Source: Bacillus sp. HSf4 (lineage in GTDB: Bacteria; Bacillota; Bacilli; Bacillales; Bacillaceae). From it: a DNA stretch of 64,000 nucleotides. Location: NCBI RefSeq assembly GCF_029537375.1, contig NZ_CP120679.1, forward strand, positions 3,763,501-3,827,500, given 5' to 3'. Positions 8,081 to 17,786 of the stretch are shown one piece after another. Every line of letters starts with the position of its first letter. The stretch's first letter is position 1. The translations under genes and the position numbers were made by a program. The notes under the pieces are model-generated. The model was not told the origin of the DNA. It saw only the letters and a list, made by a program, of their open reading frames with translations, and made no database searches.

Positions 8081-8207
8081 GTAATCACCTAATCTTTTAT
8101 GTTTATACGGTCATACTCTTCGAAACCGTATGTCGTTTTATGTCCTTTATCAATCCGCTTGCAGTCCGCAAGCTGTGTTGCTCTCTTTTTCAACAACACC
8201 CATTATA
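8081..8207 (-). promoter_or_regulatory. ftsE promoter and structured leader
   Basis: The 341-base gap 8081-8421 has no gene. It holds a perfect TATAAT (8202-8207, minus strand) with no good -35. The leader that would follow has two inverted repeats: GCTTGC/GCAAGC (about 8156-8172) and ATACGGT/ACCGTAT (8105-8131) close to the ftsE start. The cccB terminator fills the other end. The leader structures are seen; any control by them is a guess. Confidence 0.45.
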
Positions 8208-8369
8208 CGTCAAGATTAGACAAAATGATATTACAGTTTTGTTTCAATAACGACATTAGTTATAGGAAAAACGTAAAATCCCCCAGAAAATGTGTACTTT
8301 AGGCCTTTTCCAAGACGAAATAACCTGTTTTACCCACTTTTTCATTAGGTAAAAAGAATCATTCAACAC

Positions 8370-8406
8370 AAAAAGAACCTTTTTCACTCCCGTGTGAAAA
8401 AGGTTC
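8370..8406 (-). terminator. Terminator of cccB
   Basis: Thirteen-base inverted repeat (8375-8387 with 8394-8406) followed by TTTTT on the minus strand, directly after the cccB stop codon. Confidence 0.85.
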
Positions 8407-8421
8407 CCCCTGGGACGCTTC

Positions 8422-8745
8422 CTATTTTTTCTCGGAAAGCCATTTTGCAATCTCTTCTGCTTCATCTTCTTTGACAAGGTTTCCCGGCATATTGCCGCGG
8501 CCATTGACAACGATGTCTTTAATTTCTTTTTCATCATATTTGCCGCCGACTTCTTTCAAGCTCGGCGCAGAGCCGCCGGCCAGATCCTTGCCGTGGCAGC
8601 CTGTGCAGTTTTGCTGGTAAATTTCTTCCCCGTCAGATGCAGTCGCTTGCCCGCCTGTATTTTTTTCTTTGCTTTCATTGTTGCCTCCGCAGGCGGCGAG
8701 CACAAAGGAAACAGCCATAAACAGAGTAAACAGCTTCATTTTCAT
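8422..8745 (-). CDS. cccB: Cytochrome c-551, membrane-anchored lipoprotein
   Basis: Small c-type cytochrome of 107 residues that carries electrons on the outer face of the membrane, in B. subtilis toward cytochrome c oxidase. The signal with lipobox LAAC places a lipid-modified Cys at residue 19. A Gly/Asn/Ser linker is followed by the heme site CTGCH (about 47-51) and the axial methionine in GRGNMPG (about 86). The C-terminal AKWLSEKK is nearly identical to the B. subtilis protein as recalled. It is a monocistronic gene with its own terminator. Confidence 0.96.
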   Translation of the reverse strand: MKMKLFTLFMAVSFVLAACGGNNESKEKNTGGQATASDGEEIYQQNCTGCHGKDLAGGSAPSLKEVGGKYDEKEIKDIVVNGRGNMPGNLVKEDEAEEIAKWLSEKK

Positions 8746-8790
8746 TTTGAGGTCAGCTCCTTTTACAAATCAATCCTATTATACCTTCGA

Positions 8791-9645
8791 TCACGCGCGT
8801 TTGAAACCCTCTCCGAGCACCTCAGAAGCGTCCATAGCAATGACAAATGCAGACTCATCAATGTGCTTCACCAGTTGTTTCAGCTTTGTGAACTCCGTTT
8901 GGCCGACAACACACATCAGGATGGGACGTTCATCATCCGTATAGCCCCCGACAGCCGAGATTTTTGTAATGCCTCTGTCGATCTTCTTCAAAACCGCTTG
9001 TCGTACTTCTTCTTCCCGGTTTGTAATAATCATCGCCATTTTTGAGCGATTCAAGCCGAGCTGAATGACATCGATCGTTTTGCTCGATATGTAAACGCCA
9101 AGCATAGCATAAAGCCCTTGCTCAATATTAAAAACGAACATCGCCGACAGCACGATCGTTCCATCTATCAGTGCCAGGCACTTCCCCTGGGACAGCCCTG
9201 TGTACTTATGAATGATTTGAGCCGCAAGCGCAGTCCCGCCTGTCGAGCCTCTCCCAAGGAAAACCATTCCGATTCCCGCTCCGATCCCGACGCCGCCAAA
9301 AATGGCTGCCAACAGCGCATTTTCCGTCGCAGGCGCGATATTCCTCGTCAGATAGACAACAAGCGGGAGAAACACAGATCCAACAAGCGTCTTTACTCCG
9401 AACTTCCCGCCAAGGATCAAGACGCCGGCGACAAATAAAGGAATATTAAAAGCCCATTGGACATAGGCCGCTTCAAAACCGAATGATTGCAGTATCGTAC
9501 TGATTCCGCTGACCCCGCCGGCTGCAATCCGGTTCGGCAGCAAAAACATGTTAAATGTGACAGCGACAATCGCCGACCCTAAAAGAATGTAGCCGTAATC
9601 GCGCATCGCCTGCCAAACGTGATATCTTTTCTTGTCAAATGTCAT
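8791..9645 (-). CDS. yvjA: YitT-family membrane protein YvjA
   Basis: DUF161/DUF2179 (YitT) family protein of unknown function, 284 residues. The N-terminal half has five or six membrane segments (GYILLGSAIVAVTFNMFLLP, then a glycine-rich stretch GGVGIGAGIGMVFLGRGSTGG). The last about 85 residues form the cytoplasmic DUF2179 domain (MAIIITNREEEVRQAVLKK through TKLKQLVKHID). The chosen start is the ATG at 9645 with GGGGGA eight bases upstream; in-frame GTG (9663) and ATG (9654) lie further up. Position next to prfB is as in B. subtilis. Confidence 0.88.
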   Translation of the reverse strand: MTFDKKRYHVWQAMRDYGYILLGSAIVAVTFNMFLLPNRIAAGGVSGISTILQSFGFEAAYVQWAFNIPLFVAGVLILGGKFGVKTLVGSVFLPLVVYLTRNIAPATENALLAAIFGGVGIGAGIGMVFLGRGSTGGTALAAQIIHKYTGLSQGKCLALIDGTIVLSAMFVFNIEQGLYAMLGVYISSKTIDVIQLGLNRSKMAMIITNREEEVRQAVLKKIDRGITKISAVGGYTDDERPILMCVVGQTEFTKLKQLVKHIDESAFVIAMDASEVLGEGFKRA

Positions 9646-9813
9646 GTATGTCATCCCCCGCACATTTCTTTACCAATCGAGAGTATAGCATTTCGCCTAT
9701 TGTAAGTAAATAACAGCCGGATAACGTGTTAATCGGATAAAGCGGCAGAGGAGCAAAGGTTGTCCCGCTCTTACGACTTATCATGGACAAACGCTGACGG
9801 GTTTAGCCGCATC

Positions 9814-9843
9814 AAAAAAAGACACATCCGATATGGATGTGTC
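9814..9843 (-). terminator. Terminator of prfB
   Basis: Nine-base inverted repeat GACACATCC / GGATGTGTC with a five-base loop, followed by seven T on the minus strand, right after the prfB stop at 9852. Confidence 0.9.
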
Positions 9844-9851
9844 TCATTCAT

Positions 9852-10953
<1,102 letters not shown>

Positions 10954-10984
10954 GTTCTTCACCTCATCATGTATTCAAGCCGGA

Positions 10985-11016
10985 GCAAAATAAAAAGAGG
11001 CGCACACCTCTTTTTA
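10985..11016 (-). terminator. Hairpin at the end of secA
   Basis: AAAAAGAGG / CCTCTTTTT stem with a six-base loop covers the secA stop, followed by a T-rich run on the minus strand. It probably gives partial termination before prfB, with which secA is cotranscribed in B. subtilis. Confidence 0.65.
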
Positions 11017-13539
11017 TTCTGTTCTTCCGCAGCAGTTTTTATATTTTTTTCCGCTTCCGCAGTAACACGGGTCGTTTCGGCCGATATCGACCGCTTTGCG
11101 GACCGGTTTTTTCTTCGCCTGTTTGGCCTCATCGCCTTCTTGCGGCTGATGGGCTGTCGTCTGTCCTTGAACAACCTCTTCGCGCTCAAGGTTGTTTTCA
11201 ATTTCAGCCTTCATGACGAATTTTGAAACGTCATCCTCGATGGCGGCGACCATGTTTTCAAACATGGCGAAGCCTTCCATCTGATATTCACGGAGCGGAT
11301 TTGTCTGGGCGTATGCCCGCAGATGAATGCCTTGACGGAGCTGATCCATCGCGTCAATATGATCCATCCATTTCGTATCCACTTCGCGAAGAACGATCAC
11401 TTTTTCAAATTCGCGCATTTGTTCTGCGCCGTATCTCTCTTCTTTTTCATTGTATTTCGTTTTGATCCTGTCAAACACAAGCTCTGTGATTTCCTCAGGC
11501 TCTTTTCCGAAAATGTCGCTCTTTTCAAGCAGCCCATCATCAAGGAAGTTCGCATTGATCAGTTCGACGAGCCCGTCGAGATTCCACTCTTCAGGCAGCT
11601 CCTCTCTCGGAGTGAACGAAGCGACGGTCCGTTCCAGTGAAGATTTGATCATGTCTTCGACGATGGAGCGGAGGTTGTCGGAATCAATCACCTCAAAGCG
11701 CTGCTTGTAGATGACCTCGCGCTGCTGGCGGAGGACATCGTCATATTGCAGAAGCTGCTTACGGGCGTCAAAGTTGTTTCCTTCGACACGTTTTTGTGAA
11801 GATTCGACCGCTCTTGACACCATCTTGCTTTGGATTGGTGTCGAATCATCCATCCCGAAACGATCGAGCATCGCCATCGTCCGCTCGGCTCCGAACCGCT
11901 TCATCAATTCATCTTCCATTGACAGATAAAATTGCGTGATCCCGGGGTCTCCCTGACGTCCTGAGCGTCCGCGGAGCTGGTTGTCAATCCGGCGCGATTC
12001 ATGGCGCTCGGTCCCGATAACCGCAAGCCCTCCAAGCTCTTTGACACCTTCGCCAAGCTTGATGTCCGTTCCGCGTCCCGCCATGTTCGTCGCGATCGTC
12101 ACCGCGCCTTTTTGGCCGGCGTCTTCAATGATCTGCGCTTCGCGTTCATGGTTTTTCGCGTTCAACACCTGATGCGGGATTCCCTTGTTTTTCAGAAGCT
12201 TGGAAATCAATTCAGACGTTTCGACCGCAACGGTGCCGACAAGAACCGGCTGTCCGACCATATAGCGCTGGGCGACATCCTCGGCGACCGCTTTAAATTT
12301 GCCTTCCATGGTTCGGTAAATCAAATCAGGACGGTCATCCCGGGCAATCGGCTTGTTCGTCGGAATCGTCACAACCTGCATGTTGTAGATGTTGCGGAAT
12401 TCCTCTTCTTCCGTCTTCGCCGTACCCGTCATACCGGCCAGCTTTTCATACATCCGGAAGTAGTTTTGGAAGGTGATCGTCGCAAGCGTCATGCTTTCAT
12501 TTTGAATTTCCAGCCCTTCCTTCGCTTCAATCGCCTGGTGGAGTCCGTCGCTGTAGCGGCGGCCCTTCATCAGACGACCTGTAAAGGAATCGACGATGAT
12601 AACCTGTCCTTCTTCCACGACATAGTCAACATCTTTATGCATCGCCGCATGCGCTTTTAACGCCTGGGCGATATGGTGGTTTAATGCCACATGGCGGACA
12701 TCGAACAGGTTTTCGATGCCAAACGCTTTTTCCGCCTTTGTCATGCCTTCTTCCGTCAGCTGAACAGCTTTTGTTTTAATATCGTATGTGTAGTCCTGTT
12801 CAGCTTTTAATGTCCGCACAAACGCGTTGGCCTGCACATAAAGCTTCGTCGATTTGGCCGCTTGTCCGGAAATAATCAGCGGTGTTCTCGCCTCATCAAT
12901 CAAGATCGAATCGACTTCATCGATGACCGCGAAATGAAGCGGACGCTGAACCATCTGCTCTTTATAAAGAACCATGTTGTCCCGCAAGTAGTCAAAGCCG
13001 AGCTCATTGTTGGTCGAATACGTAATATCGGCGCCATAAGCCTCGCGTTTCTCGTCTTTTGACAGACTGTTCAAGTTCAAACCGACCGTCAGTCCGAGAA
13101 ATTGAAAGATTTGCCCCATCTCTTCGGCGTCGCGGCTTGCCAGGTATTCGTTGACCGTCACGACGTGGACGCCTTTTCCGGAAAGCGCGTTTAAATAAAC
13201 GGGCATCGTGGAAGTCAATGTTTTACCTTCCCCCGTTTTCATTTCGGCGATATTTCCTTCATGAAGGGCAATCCCCCCCATCAGCTGAACTTTAAACGGA
13301 AACATGCCGGTGACGCGCCGGGAGGCTTCCCTGACGACGGCAAACGCTTCTGTTAAAAGGTTATCAACCGATTCGCCTTTCTCAAGCCGTTCTTTAAACT
13401 CGATCGTTTTATGTTTCAGCGCTTCATCAGAAAGCTTTTCCATCTCCGCTTTGAGCGCATCAATCTCATTCGCCTTCTTTTCATAACGGCTGAGCGTGCG
13501 TTTTGTCGGATCAAACACTTTATTTAAAATTCCAAGCAT
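11014..13539 (-). CDS. secA: Preprotein translocase motor ATPase SecA
   Basis: Motor that drives unfolded preproteins through SecYEG, 841 residues (B. subtilis 841). Walker A MKTGEGKT is at 100-107, Walker B / DEAD-like [17 protein letters not shown] at about 205-221, and the preprotein cross-linking domain follows. NBD2 carries [15 protein letters not shown] and the arginine-finger region [13 protein letters not shown]. The C-terminal zinc motif [13 protein letters not shown] for SecB-type or ribosome contact is intact. The start is ATG with AGAGGAG nine bases upstream. An essential housekeeping gene, normal in every visible respect. Confidence 0.99.
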   Translation of the reverse strand: MLGILNKVFDPTKRTLSRYEKKANEIDALKAEMEKLSDEALKHKTIEFKERLEKGESVDNLLTEAFAVVREASRRVTGMFPFKVQLMGGIALHEGNIAEMKTGEGKTLTSTMPVYLNALSGKGVHVVTVNEYLASRDAEEMGQIFQFLGLTVGLNLNSLSKDEKREAYGADITYSTNNELGFDYLRDNMVLYKEQMVQRPLHFAVIDEVDSILIDEARTPLIISGQAAKSTKLYVQANAFVRTLKAEQDYTYDIKTKAVQLTEEGMTKAEKAFGIENLFDVRHVALNHHIAQALKAHAAMHKDVDYVVEEGQVIIVDSFTGRLMKGRRYSDGLHQAIEAKEGLEIQNESMTLATITFQNYFRMYEKLAGMTGTAKTEEEEFRNIYNMQVVTIPTNKPIARDDRPDLIYRTMEGKFKAVAEDVAQRYMVGQPVLVGTVAVETSELISKLLKNKGIPHQVLNAKNHEREAQIIEDAGQKGAVTIATNMAGRGTDIKLGEGVKELGGLAVIGTERHESRRIDNQLRGRSGRQGDPGITQFYLSMEDELMKRFGAERTMAMLDRFGMDDSTPIQSKMVSRAVESSQKRVEGNNFDARKQLLQYDDVLRQQREVIYKQRFEVIDSDNLRSIVEDMIKSSLERTVASFTPREELPEEWNLDGLVELINANFLDDGLLEKSDIFGKEPEEITELVFDRIKTKYNEKEERYGAEQMREFEKVIVLREVDTKWMDHIDAMDQLRQGIHLRAYAQTNPLREYQMEGFAMFENMVAAIEDDVSKFVMKAEIENNLEREEVVQGQTTAHQPQEGDEAKQAKKKPVRKAVDIGRNDPCYCGSGKKYKNCCGRTE

Positions 13540-13645
13540 AGAATAACGCTCCTCTGTAATTTTCCTTGTTTAAACAGTGATTTATATATATCAATTATCA
13601 TATCACACCTTTTGTCATTTCCAAACAATTTACCGCAGATCAACG

Positions 13646-13680
13646 GAAAAATCCCCTCTGCGGGGCAACCGAGAGGGGTG
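13646..13680 (-). terminator. Terminator of hpf
   Basis: CCCCTCT / AGAGGGG stem (13653-13659 with 13672-13678) followed by TTTTT on the minus strand, directly after the hpf stop. Confidence 0.8.
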
Positions 13681-13691
13681 CTGCTCATTCT

Positions 13692-14255
13692 TTATTCATT
13701 CGGTTCGATCAAACCGTACTTTCCGTCGTTTCTTCGATAAACCACATTGGTCAGATTGGTTTCGGCGTTCGTGAAGACATAGAAGCTGTGTCCAAGCATA
13801 TTCATTTGTAAAATCGCTTCTTCATTATCCATCGGTTTTAAGTTAAAACGCTTTTGACGGACAACCTGCGGCTGTTCATCATCTGTTTCTTCCTCATGGA
13901 GGGCGGTGCCGATGCCGTTCCCTTCCGCAAATACATATTTCGGAGAACCCTTTTCGCGAAATTTGCGATTCACTTTTGTTTTATGCTTGCGAATTTGACG
14001 TTCCAGTTTGTTTACTGCTAGATCTACTGCTGTGTACATATCTTCGTGATGAACTTCCGCACGGAGAGAGAGGTCTGTCATTGGAATTGTCACTTCAACC
14101 TTTGATTCCTGATCATTGTAAAATTTCAAGTTGACCTGGACAATCGCATCGACGTTATTTTCAAAATAACGCTCCAGCTTTCCAATTTTCTTCTCGACGT
14201 GTTCTCTTAACGCTGCCGTTACCTCAATGTTTTCTCCTCTGACGTTGTACTCCAT
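13692..14255 (-). CDS. hpf: Long-form ribosome hibernation promoting factor
   Basis: Forms 100S ribosome dimers in stationary phase and stress; formerly YvyD. It has 187 residues. The N-terminal HPF/RaiA domain (about 1-105, MEYNVRGENIEVTAAL through RQIRKHKTKVNRKFRE) binds the 30S decoding region. A variable acidic linker (about 110-130) leads to the C-terminal dimerisation domain (about 130-187, RQKRFNLKPMDNEEAILQM through YRRNDGKYGLIEP). The ATG at 14255 is preferred by alignment to the B. subtilis start. A TTG one codon earlier (14258) is closer to the ideal distance from AAAGGAGG and cannot be excluded. Confidence 0.97.
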   Translation of the reverse strand: MEYNVRGENIEVTAALREHVEKKIGKLERYFENNVDAIVQVNLKFYNDQESKVEVTIPMTDLSLRAEVHHEDMYTAVDLAVNKLERQIRKHKTKVNRKFREKGSPKYVFAEGNGIGTALHEEETDDEQPQVVRQKRFNLKPMDNEEAILQMNMLGHSFYVFTNAETNLTNVVYRRNDGKYGLIEPNE

Positions 14256-14303
14256 CAAAAGAACGCCTCCTTTATATTAAGGATATGTAAATACATTTCT
14301 CCT

Positions 14304-14329
14304 TTTCCCTTCTGAAATCCTGCATAAAC
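14304..14329 (-). promoter_or_regulatory. Sigma-B-type promoter for hpf, overlapping a sigma-H-like -35
   Basis: On the minus strand GTTTAT (14324-14329), a 14-base spacer and GGGAAA (14304-14309) fit the sigma-B consensus GTTTAA-N14-GGGWAW with one mismatch. The spacer itself begins GCAGGATTT, like the sigma-H -35. B. subtilis yvyD is known to have both kinds of promoter. Confidence 0.6.
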
Positions 14330-14490
14330 GTAAAAATTATGTGAAAAATCCGTGAATTTTGACGAATTTTGTCCTTTAAGATGTCACCGATGTAAATTCC
14401 CTTTTGGAATCCTAGATATATGCAGGAACGGAAGAAATCAGAACGTTACTTTCGAAACTCGGACAAAGCCCCTCCCTTTCTAAACATAAC

Positions 14491-14525
14491 GGCCATACAC
14501 CCGACATGCTGCCGGGCGTATGGCC
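14491..14525 (-). terminator. Hairpin closing the flaG-fliD-fliS-fliT unit
   Basis: Long stem GGCCATACACCCG / CGGGCGTATGGCC (14491-14503 with 14513-14525) immediately after the stop of the last gene. The T tract on the minus strand is poor (GTTATGTTT), so efficiency is uncertain. Confidence 0.65.
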
Positions 14526-14526
14526 A

Positions 14527-14913
14527 TCAATGGATCACATACGGTCTCATGCATTGATGAATCGCATTCATCCATTTTCGGTAAAGCGGTAAAAAACGGT
14601 TGATCAAATCGTGGTGAAACTCAGCGGAAGGATAATTGTGATAAATCAGACGGTCAAACTCGCGGAAGACCCTGTCAAAGAAACGAATGGACGATTTGAC
14701 ACAGCTTGTCTCCACTATTGAAAGCAGAACCGTGTGCGATGAATCCAATTGAAAAAAAGCATAGATCAAATCGTTAAAAATCCGCTCCCCTTCCGTCTTC
14801 TCCAAGTTTTGATTCGCCTCGATCAAATAGCAAAACCCTTCTTCAATCGTAAACAAAAGCTGATAATACGTTGTTAAAAGCATATAATCCTCGGTGCTTG
14901 TCAAATGTCTCAC
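14527..14913 (-). CDS. Unrecognised small protein at the end of the fliD operon
   Basis: Up to 128 residues, no family recognised. The sequence is rich in aromatic residues (many Phe, Tyr, His) and predicted helical, with no signal peptide, no membrane segment and no metal-binding motif. It directly follows fliT: the GTG at 14913 touches the fliT TAG. Better starts by ribosome site may be TTG at 14904 (AGGTGAG upstream) or ATG at 14883. Tight packing after fliT and before the hairpin at 14491-14525 implies cotranscription with flagellar export genes. It may be a chaperone-like partner, but there is no direct evidence. Confidence 0.7.
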   Translation of the reverse strand: MRHLTSTEDYMLLTTYYQLLFTIEEGFCYLIEANQNLEKTEGERIFNDLIYAFFQLDSSHTVLLSIVETSCVKSSIRFFDRVFREFDRLIYHNYPSAEFHHDLINRFLPLYRKWMNAIHQCMRPYVIH

Positions 14914-15258
14914 CTATTTGCGCTTGTCATAATAGCGGCCGTCGATCGTGATATTGTTGTATGGGTTCATATACGTATTGTGCAGGGTGCGCTTCTTCTT
15001 CACTTGGATCAGCTCTTGTTTGACGGCCTGCTGCAGCCTTTTCAGCTCATCAACAATCAATGGATCCCATTCCATCACTTGAGCCATCTGGTGTTTTTCT
15101 TCAGTAGAAAGGGGAAGCTTGATCTCTTTGAGCAAGTCCTCCCGCTTCGCCAGAAAGTCTTCAATGGTCTGAAGCAGCTCATCAGTTTCTGGGGCATCCT
15201 TGATCTCTGCCAGCATGTTTTTCGTTTCGCTGTATATGAGCTCTGTTCTGCTCATCAT
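14914..15258 (-). CDS. fliT: Flagellar protein FliT
   Basis: Small helical protein of 114 residues, in the position of B. subtilis fliT. FliT-type proteins act as export chaperones for the filament cap FliD. The start ATG at 15258 overlaps the fliS stop (ATGA), which decides it over a longer frame lying inside fliS. Visible features are MSRTELIYSETKNMLAEI and a Glu/Lys-rich helix-turn-helix, ending in a basic tail NITIDGRYYDKRK. Sequence conservation in this family is weak; the call rests on gene order, size and helical content. Confidence 0.85.
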   Translation of the reverse strand: MMSRTELIYSETKNMLAEIKDAPETDELLQTIEDFLAKREDLLKEIKLPLSTEEKHQMAQVMEWDPLIVDELKRLQQAVKQELIQVKKKRTLHNTYMNPYNNITIDGRYYDKRK

Positions 15259-15656
15259 GCCTGCCCGCCTGATCCGTGCCGGCCCTGCCGTTCGATTTGC
15301 ATGACCTCTTTCCACGTATCGCGAAACTCAATGACATACCCCTCGGCTTCGCGCAGGATGTCGAGATCATTATGAATATTGGCATCCACCAGGCGTCGGT
15401 AAATGTATTCGTACATGGCCGCCATCGATTCGCCTATTTCGATGCTTCTGTCAAGGGTGATGTTCAATTCTCGGATGATATTTTGCGCCTTTACCAGGTT
15501 TTCATTTTTCATTTCCATGTCGCCCTGCTCAATTCCCTGCTGAGCTTTTTTAATAAATTTCAGGCAGCCGTTATACAGCATGAGCGTTAACTCCCCGGGG
15601 GAAGCGGTGTTTACTGAATTTTGCTGGTAAGCTGCGTAAGGGTTGTTAATCGCCAT
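15255..15656 (-). CDS. fliS: Flagellin export chaperone FliS
   Basis: Binds the C-terminal region of flagellin (Hag) and keeps it unfolded for export; in B. subtilis FliS also helps relieve FliW from Hag. It has 133 residues. The family N-terminus NNPYAAYQQNSVNTASPGELTLMLYNG is very clear, followed by the four-helix core with NIIRELNITLDRS and the IHNDLDILREAE segment. It overlaps fliT by four bases and lies 17 bases after fliD. Start ATG with GGAGGAT upstream. Confidence 0.97.
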   Translation of the reverse strand: MAINNPYAAYQQNSVNTASPGELTLMLYNGCLKFIKKAQQGIEQGDMEMKNENLVKAQNIIRELNITLDRSIEIGESMAAMYEYIYRRLVDANIHNDLDILREAEGYVIEFRDTWKEVMQIERQGRHGSGGQA

Positions 15657-15673
15657 TGTTTTGATCCTCCATA

Positions 15674-17179
15674 TTATGATGCGCTAAACATCTGGCTGAT
15701 GTATTCAGATTGAGAATTCATTTTTTGAATCGCCGTCTCCAACGCGGTGAACTTGTTATAGTAACGGTTTTCGATATCTTTTAAACGGTTTTCCATATCG
15801 GAGATGCTGTTTTCGACAGATGACAGACTTTTGCCCAAAATATATTGAGAAGATGCCAAACCGGAATTTCCGGCTTTTTTCTCGATTTGGTTAACCGTGT
15901 CCTCCAAGGTTTCCCGGAGTCGTCTGGCAATCCCTTTTTCCCCTGATGTCACGCCGTCCGCTTTAAATAAATTGACGACAGCCTGAGGGTCTTCAGCGAT
16001 TTTTTCCTTCAGTTTATCTTCATCGATTTCCAAATGCCCGCGCAAAGAATAGATGCTTGTTGTCGTAATGCCGAATTCGGCCAGCTGCAGGGTCTGTCCA
16101 TTGACAGACACGCTTTCGTACATCTTAGCCCGCATCGCGTTGGTGCTGCCTGACAAAATGGAGTCGTTGCGAAGCAATCCGCTTTTCGCCTTTTCTTCCC
16201 ATAGTTTGATTTCATCCTCTGACATTGCCTTCTTTTGCTCGTCAGTCAAAGGCTGATAGTCTCTGTACTTGTTTTCGTTCAGCTTTGAATTGATTTCGTC
16301 GACCAGTTCATTGTATTTGTCGACAAATTCTTTGATGCTGTCATAAATCCCGTCTACATCGGTGGCGGTTGAAATGGTCACTGGTGTGTCTGTGTCGGCG
16401 ATTCCCGTCACACCGGTGAGCGTGTACTCTACACCATTGACATTAAAGGTATTTGATGACTTTTTCATCTCAAGGCCGTTGAAGGTGATGACGGCGTCAA
16501 CGCCTTCTGTGCTGGCTGTCAGGTTGTTGGAGGCATCGAGCGTGAAACCGAGCTGATCCGACATAAAGCTTGCCGTCGCAGAATCAGCCGCCTGAATCAC
16601 CCCGCCGGCGCCTGTCGCATTGGACGTTAAAGCGATCGTTTCGACATAATCACCGGCTGCATTTTTAATATTTTCTTTCATCGCAGTTACGCCAAGCCCA
16701 GAGCTGTTAATTTTAGATACGACCTGGTCGAGGGTATCCGAGCTGGATATTTTGATGCTGACCGGGCTGGATTTCGTCTCTCCCGGTTTCGTAACGTTAA
16801 AAGTCAGCGTTCGGGCTGAACCTGCGGTGTAATTAATCGTACCTGTCGACTTATATGTAGACGCGGTCGCAAGGTTTCCCACCTTAATTTGTGTTGTGAC
16901 ATTGTTTTCTGCATTGACCGCCTTGGCCGTCACTTTTGATGTATCTGAACTTGAAACCGTTTTTTTATTGTAGTTTGTAGATAGAATCATATTATCAAAG
17001 ACATATTTAGAGAACTCTTCAAGTTTCTTGTTGATGTCGCGGTAGCTGTCGCGCTGCCATTCTAAGCGCTGTTTCTTCTGATTGAGCTTGTCCAGAGGCG
17101 TTCGCTCCGCCCTCATCAAATTTTCAACCATAGAATCTATATCCATTCCGCTGGCAAGCCCGGTAATTCTTGTTACCAT
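15674..17179 (-). CDS. fliD: Flagellar filament cap FliD (HAP2)
   Basis: Forms the pentameric cap under which flagellin folds at the filament tip; exported by the flagellar type III route. It has 501 residues from the ATG at 17179 (AGGAGAG eight bases upstream; a GTG one codon earlier is less well spaced). The N-terminal D0 helix is RITGLASGMDIDSMVENLM, the variable central domains are Thr/Ser/Asn-rich (about 90-280), and the C-terminal coiled coil has NRLKDIENRYYNKFTALE, ending QSEYISQMF. All expected regions are present. Confidence 0.97.
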   Translation of the reverse strand: MVTRITGLASGMDIDSMVENLMRAERTPLDKLNQKKQRLEWQRDSYRDINKKLEEFSKYVFDNMILSTNYNKKTVSSSDTSKVTAKAVNAENNVTTQIKVGNLATASTYKSTGTINYTAGSARTLTFNVTKPGETKSSPVSIKISSSDTLDQVVSKINSSGLGVTAMKENIKNAAGDYVETIALTSNATGAGGVIQAADSATASFMSDQLGFTLDASNNLTASTEGVDAVITFNGLEMKKSSNTFNVNGVEYTLTGVTGIADTDTPVTISTATDVDGIYDSIKEFVDKYNELVDEINSKLNENKYRDYQPLTDEQKKAMSEDEIKLWEEKAKSGLLRNDSILSGSTNAMRAKMYESVSVNGQTLQLAEFGITTTSIYSLRGHLEIDEDKLKEKIAEDPQAVVNLFKADGVTSGEKGIARRLRETLEDTVNQIEKKAGNSGLASSQYILGKSLSSVENSISDMENRLKDIENRYYNKFTALETAIQKMNSQSEYISQMFSAS

Positions 17180-17197
17180 CACGCATTCTCTCCTTTA

Positions 17198-17536
17198 TTA
17201 TAAAGATTTATCAACAATCAAGCCCATAAACTCAGCCATCGCCGCGTAGAAATCGAGCCATTTTTTAGGCGGAATTTCCCGGATGACTTCGTTCGTTTTA
17301 TTATCTACTACTTTAACAAAATATTCATTTAATTTTTCATGAAGTTCAAACTGAAGGTGAATTTGTGTTGGTTCCAGCAGGCGATTTGCTCCCTCAACCG
17401 TCTTCTGCAGTTCCGGAAAAGAAACTTCGTACTCAGCTGAATTCCCTCGCTCCTGTTCCTCAACAGGATTCGCCGCCTTTAACTGATAAGCATTCATAAT
17501 CCGGTCGGAAATCGAATGGACGCTCTCAATTGACAT
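17198..17536 (-). CDS. yvyC: FlaG-family flagellar protein YvyC
   Basis: Small cytoplasmic protein of 112 residues with a C-terminal FlaG domain (about 55-112: LHEKLNEYFVKVVDNKTNEVIREIPPKKWLD). FlaG proteins influence filament length in other bacteria, with an unclear mechanism. It is the first gene of the fliD-fliS-fliT unit, 18 bases before fliD, behind a sigma-D promoter. The N-terminal half is variable, as usual for the family. Confidence 0.93.
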   Translation of the reverse strand: MSIESVHSISDRIMNAYQLKAANPVEEQERGNSAEYEVSFPELQKTVEGANRLLEPTQIHLQFELHEKLNEYFVKVVDNKTNEVIREIPPKKWLDFYAAMAEFMGLIVDKSL

Positions 17537-17569
17537 CTATTTCATCCCCCATGCTTTGATCTATCGTTT

Positions 17570-17595
17570 ATATCGGTTAGGTTTAGTCAAGTTCA
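17570..17595 (-). promoter_or_regulatory. Sigma-D promoter of the yvyC-fliD unit
   Basis: On the minus strand TGAA (17592-17595), a 14-base spacer and ACCGATAT (17570-17577) fit the sigma-D consensus TAAA-N14/16-GCCGATAT with two mismatches. It lies 34 bases before the yvyC ATG. Confidence 0.7.
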
Positions 17596-17748
17596 ATATT
17601 TATTGGAAAAAAACTTGTTTGGTTTCACTTGAAAAATCGATTTTAAAATGAAGCTGATTTTTCATTGTATCATGGATTTGCTAAAGGAATGGCTGCGGAT
17701 TTTGGAGGCCGCCGTTTTGCGGAGGTTCTGTTTTCGAGGCTTATCATG

Positions 17749-17781
17749 AAAAATCCGGACAGAAACAAGATCTGTCCGGAT
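17749..17781 (-). terminator. Terminator of the secreted-protein gene
   Basis: Perfect eleven-base inverted repeat ATCCGGACAGA / TCTGTCCGGAT with a seven-base loop, followed by TTTTT on the minus strand. Confidence 0.85.
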
Positions 17782-17786
17782 GTCTC

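Noticed and set aside
11014..11067. Cys-rich end of secA as a separate metal-binding gene
   Set aside because: It is the standard SecA C-terminal zinc motif, in frame with the 841-residue protein.
12001..12660. 219-codon plus-strand frame opposite secA
   Set aside because: It is a shadow of the highly conserved secA frame, without start signals.
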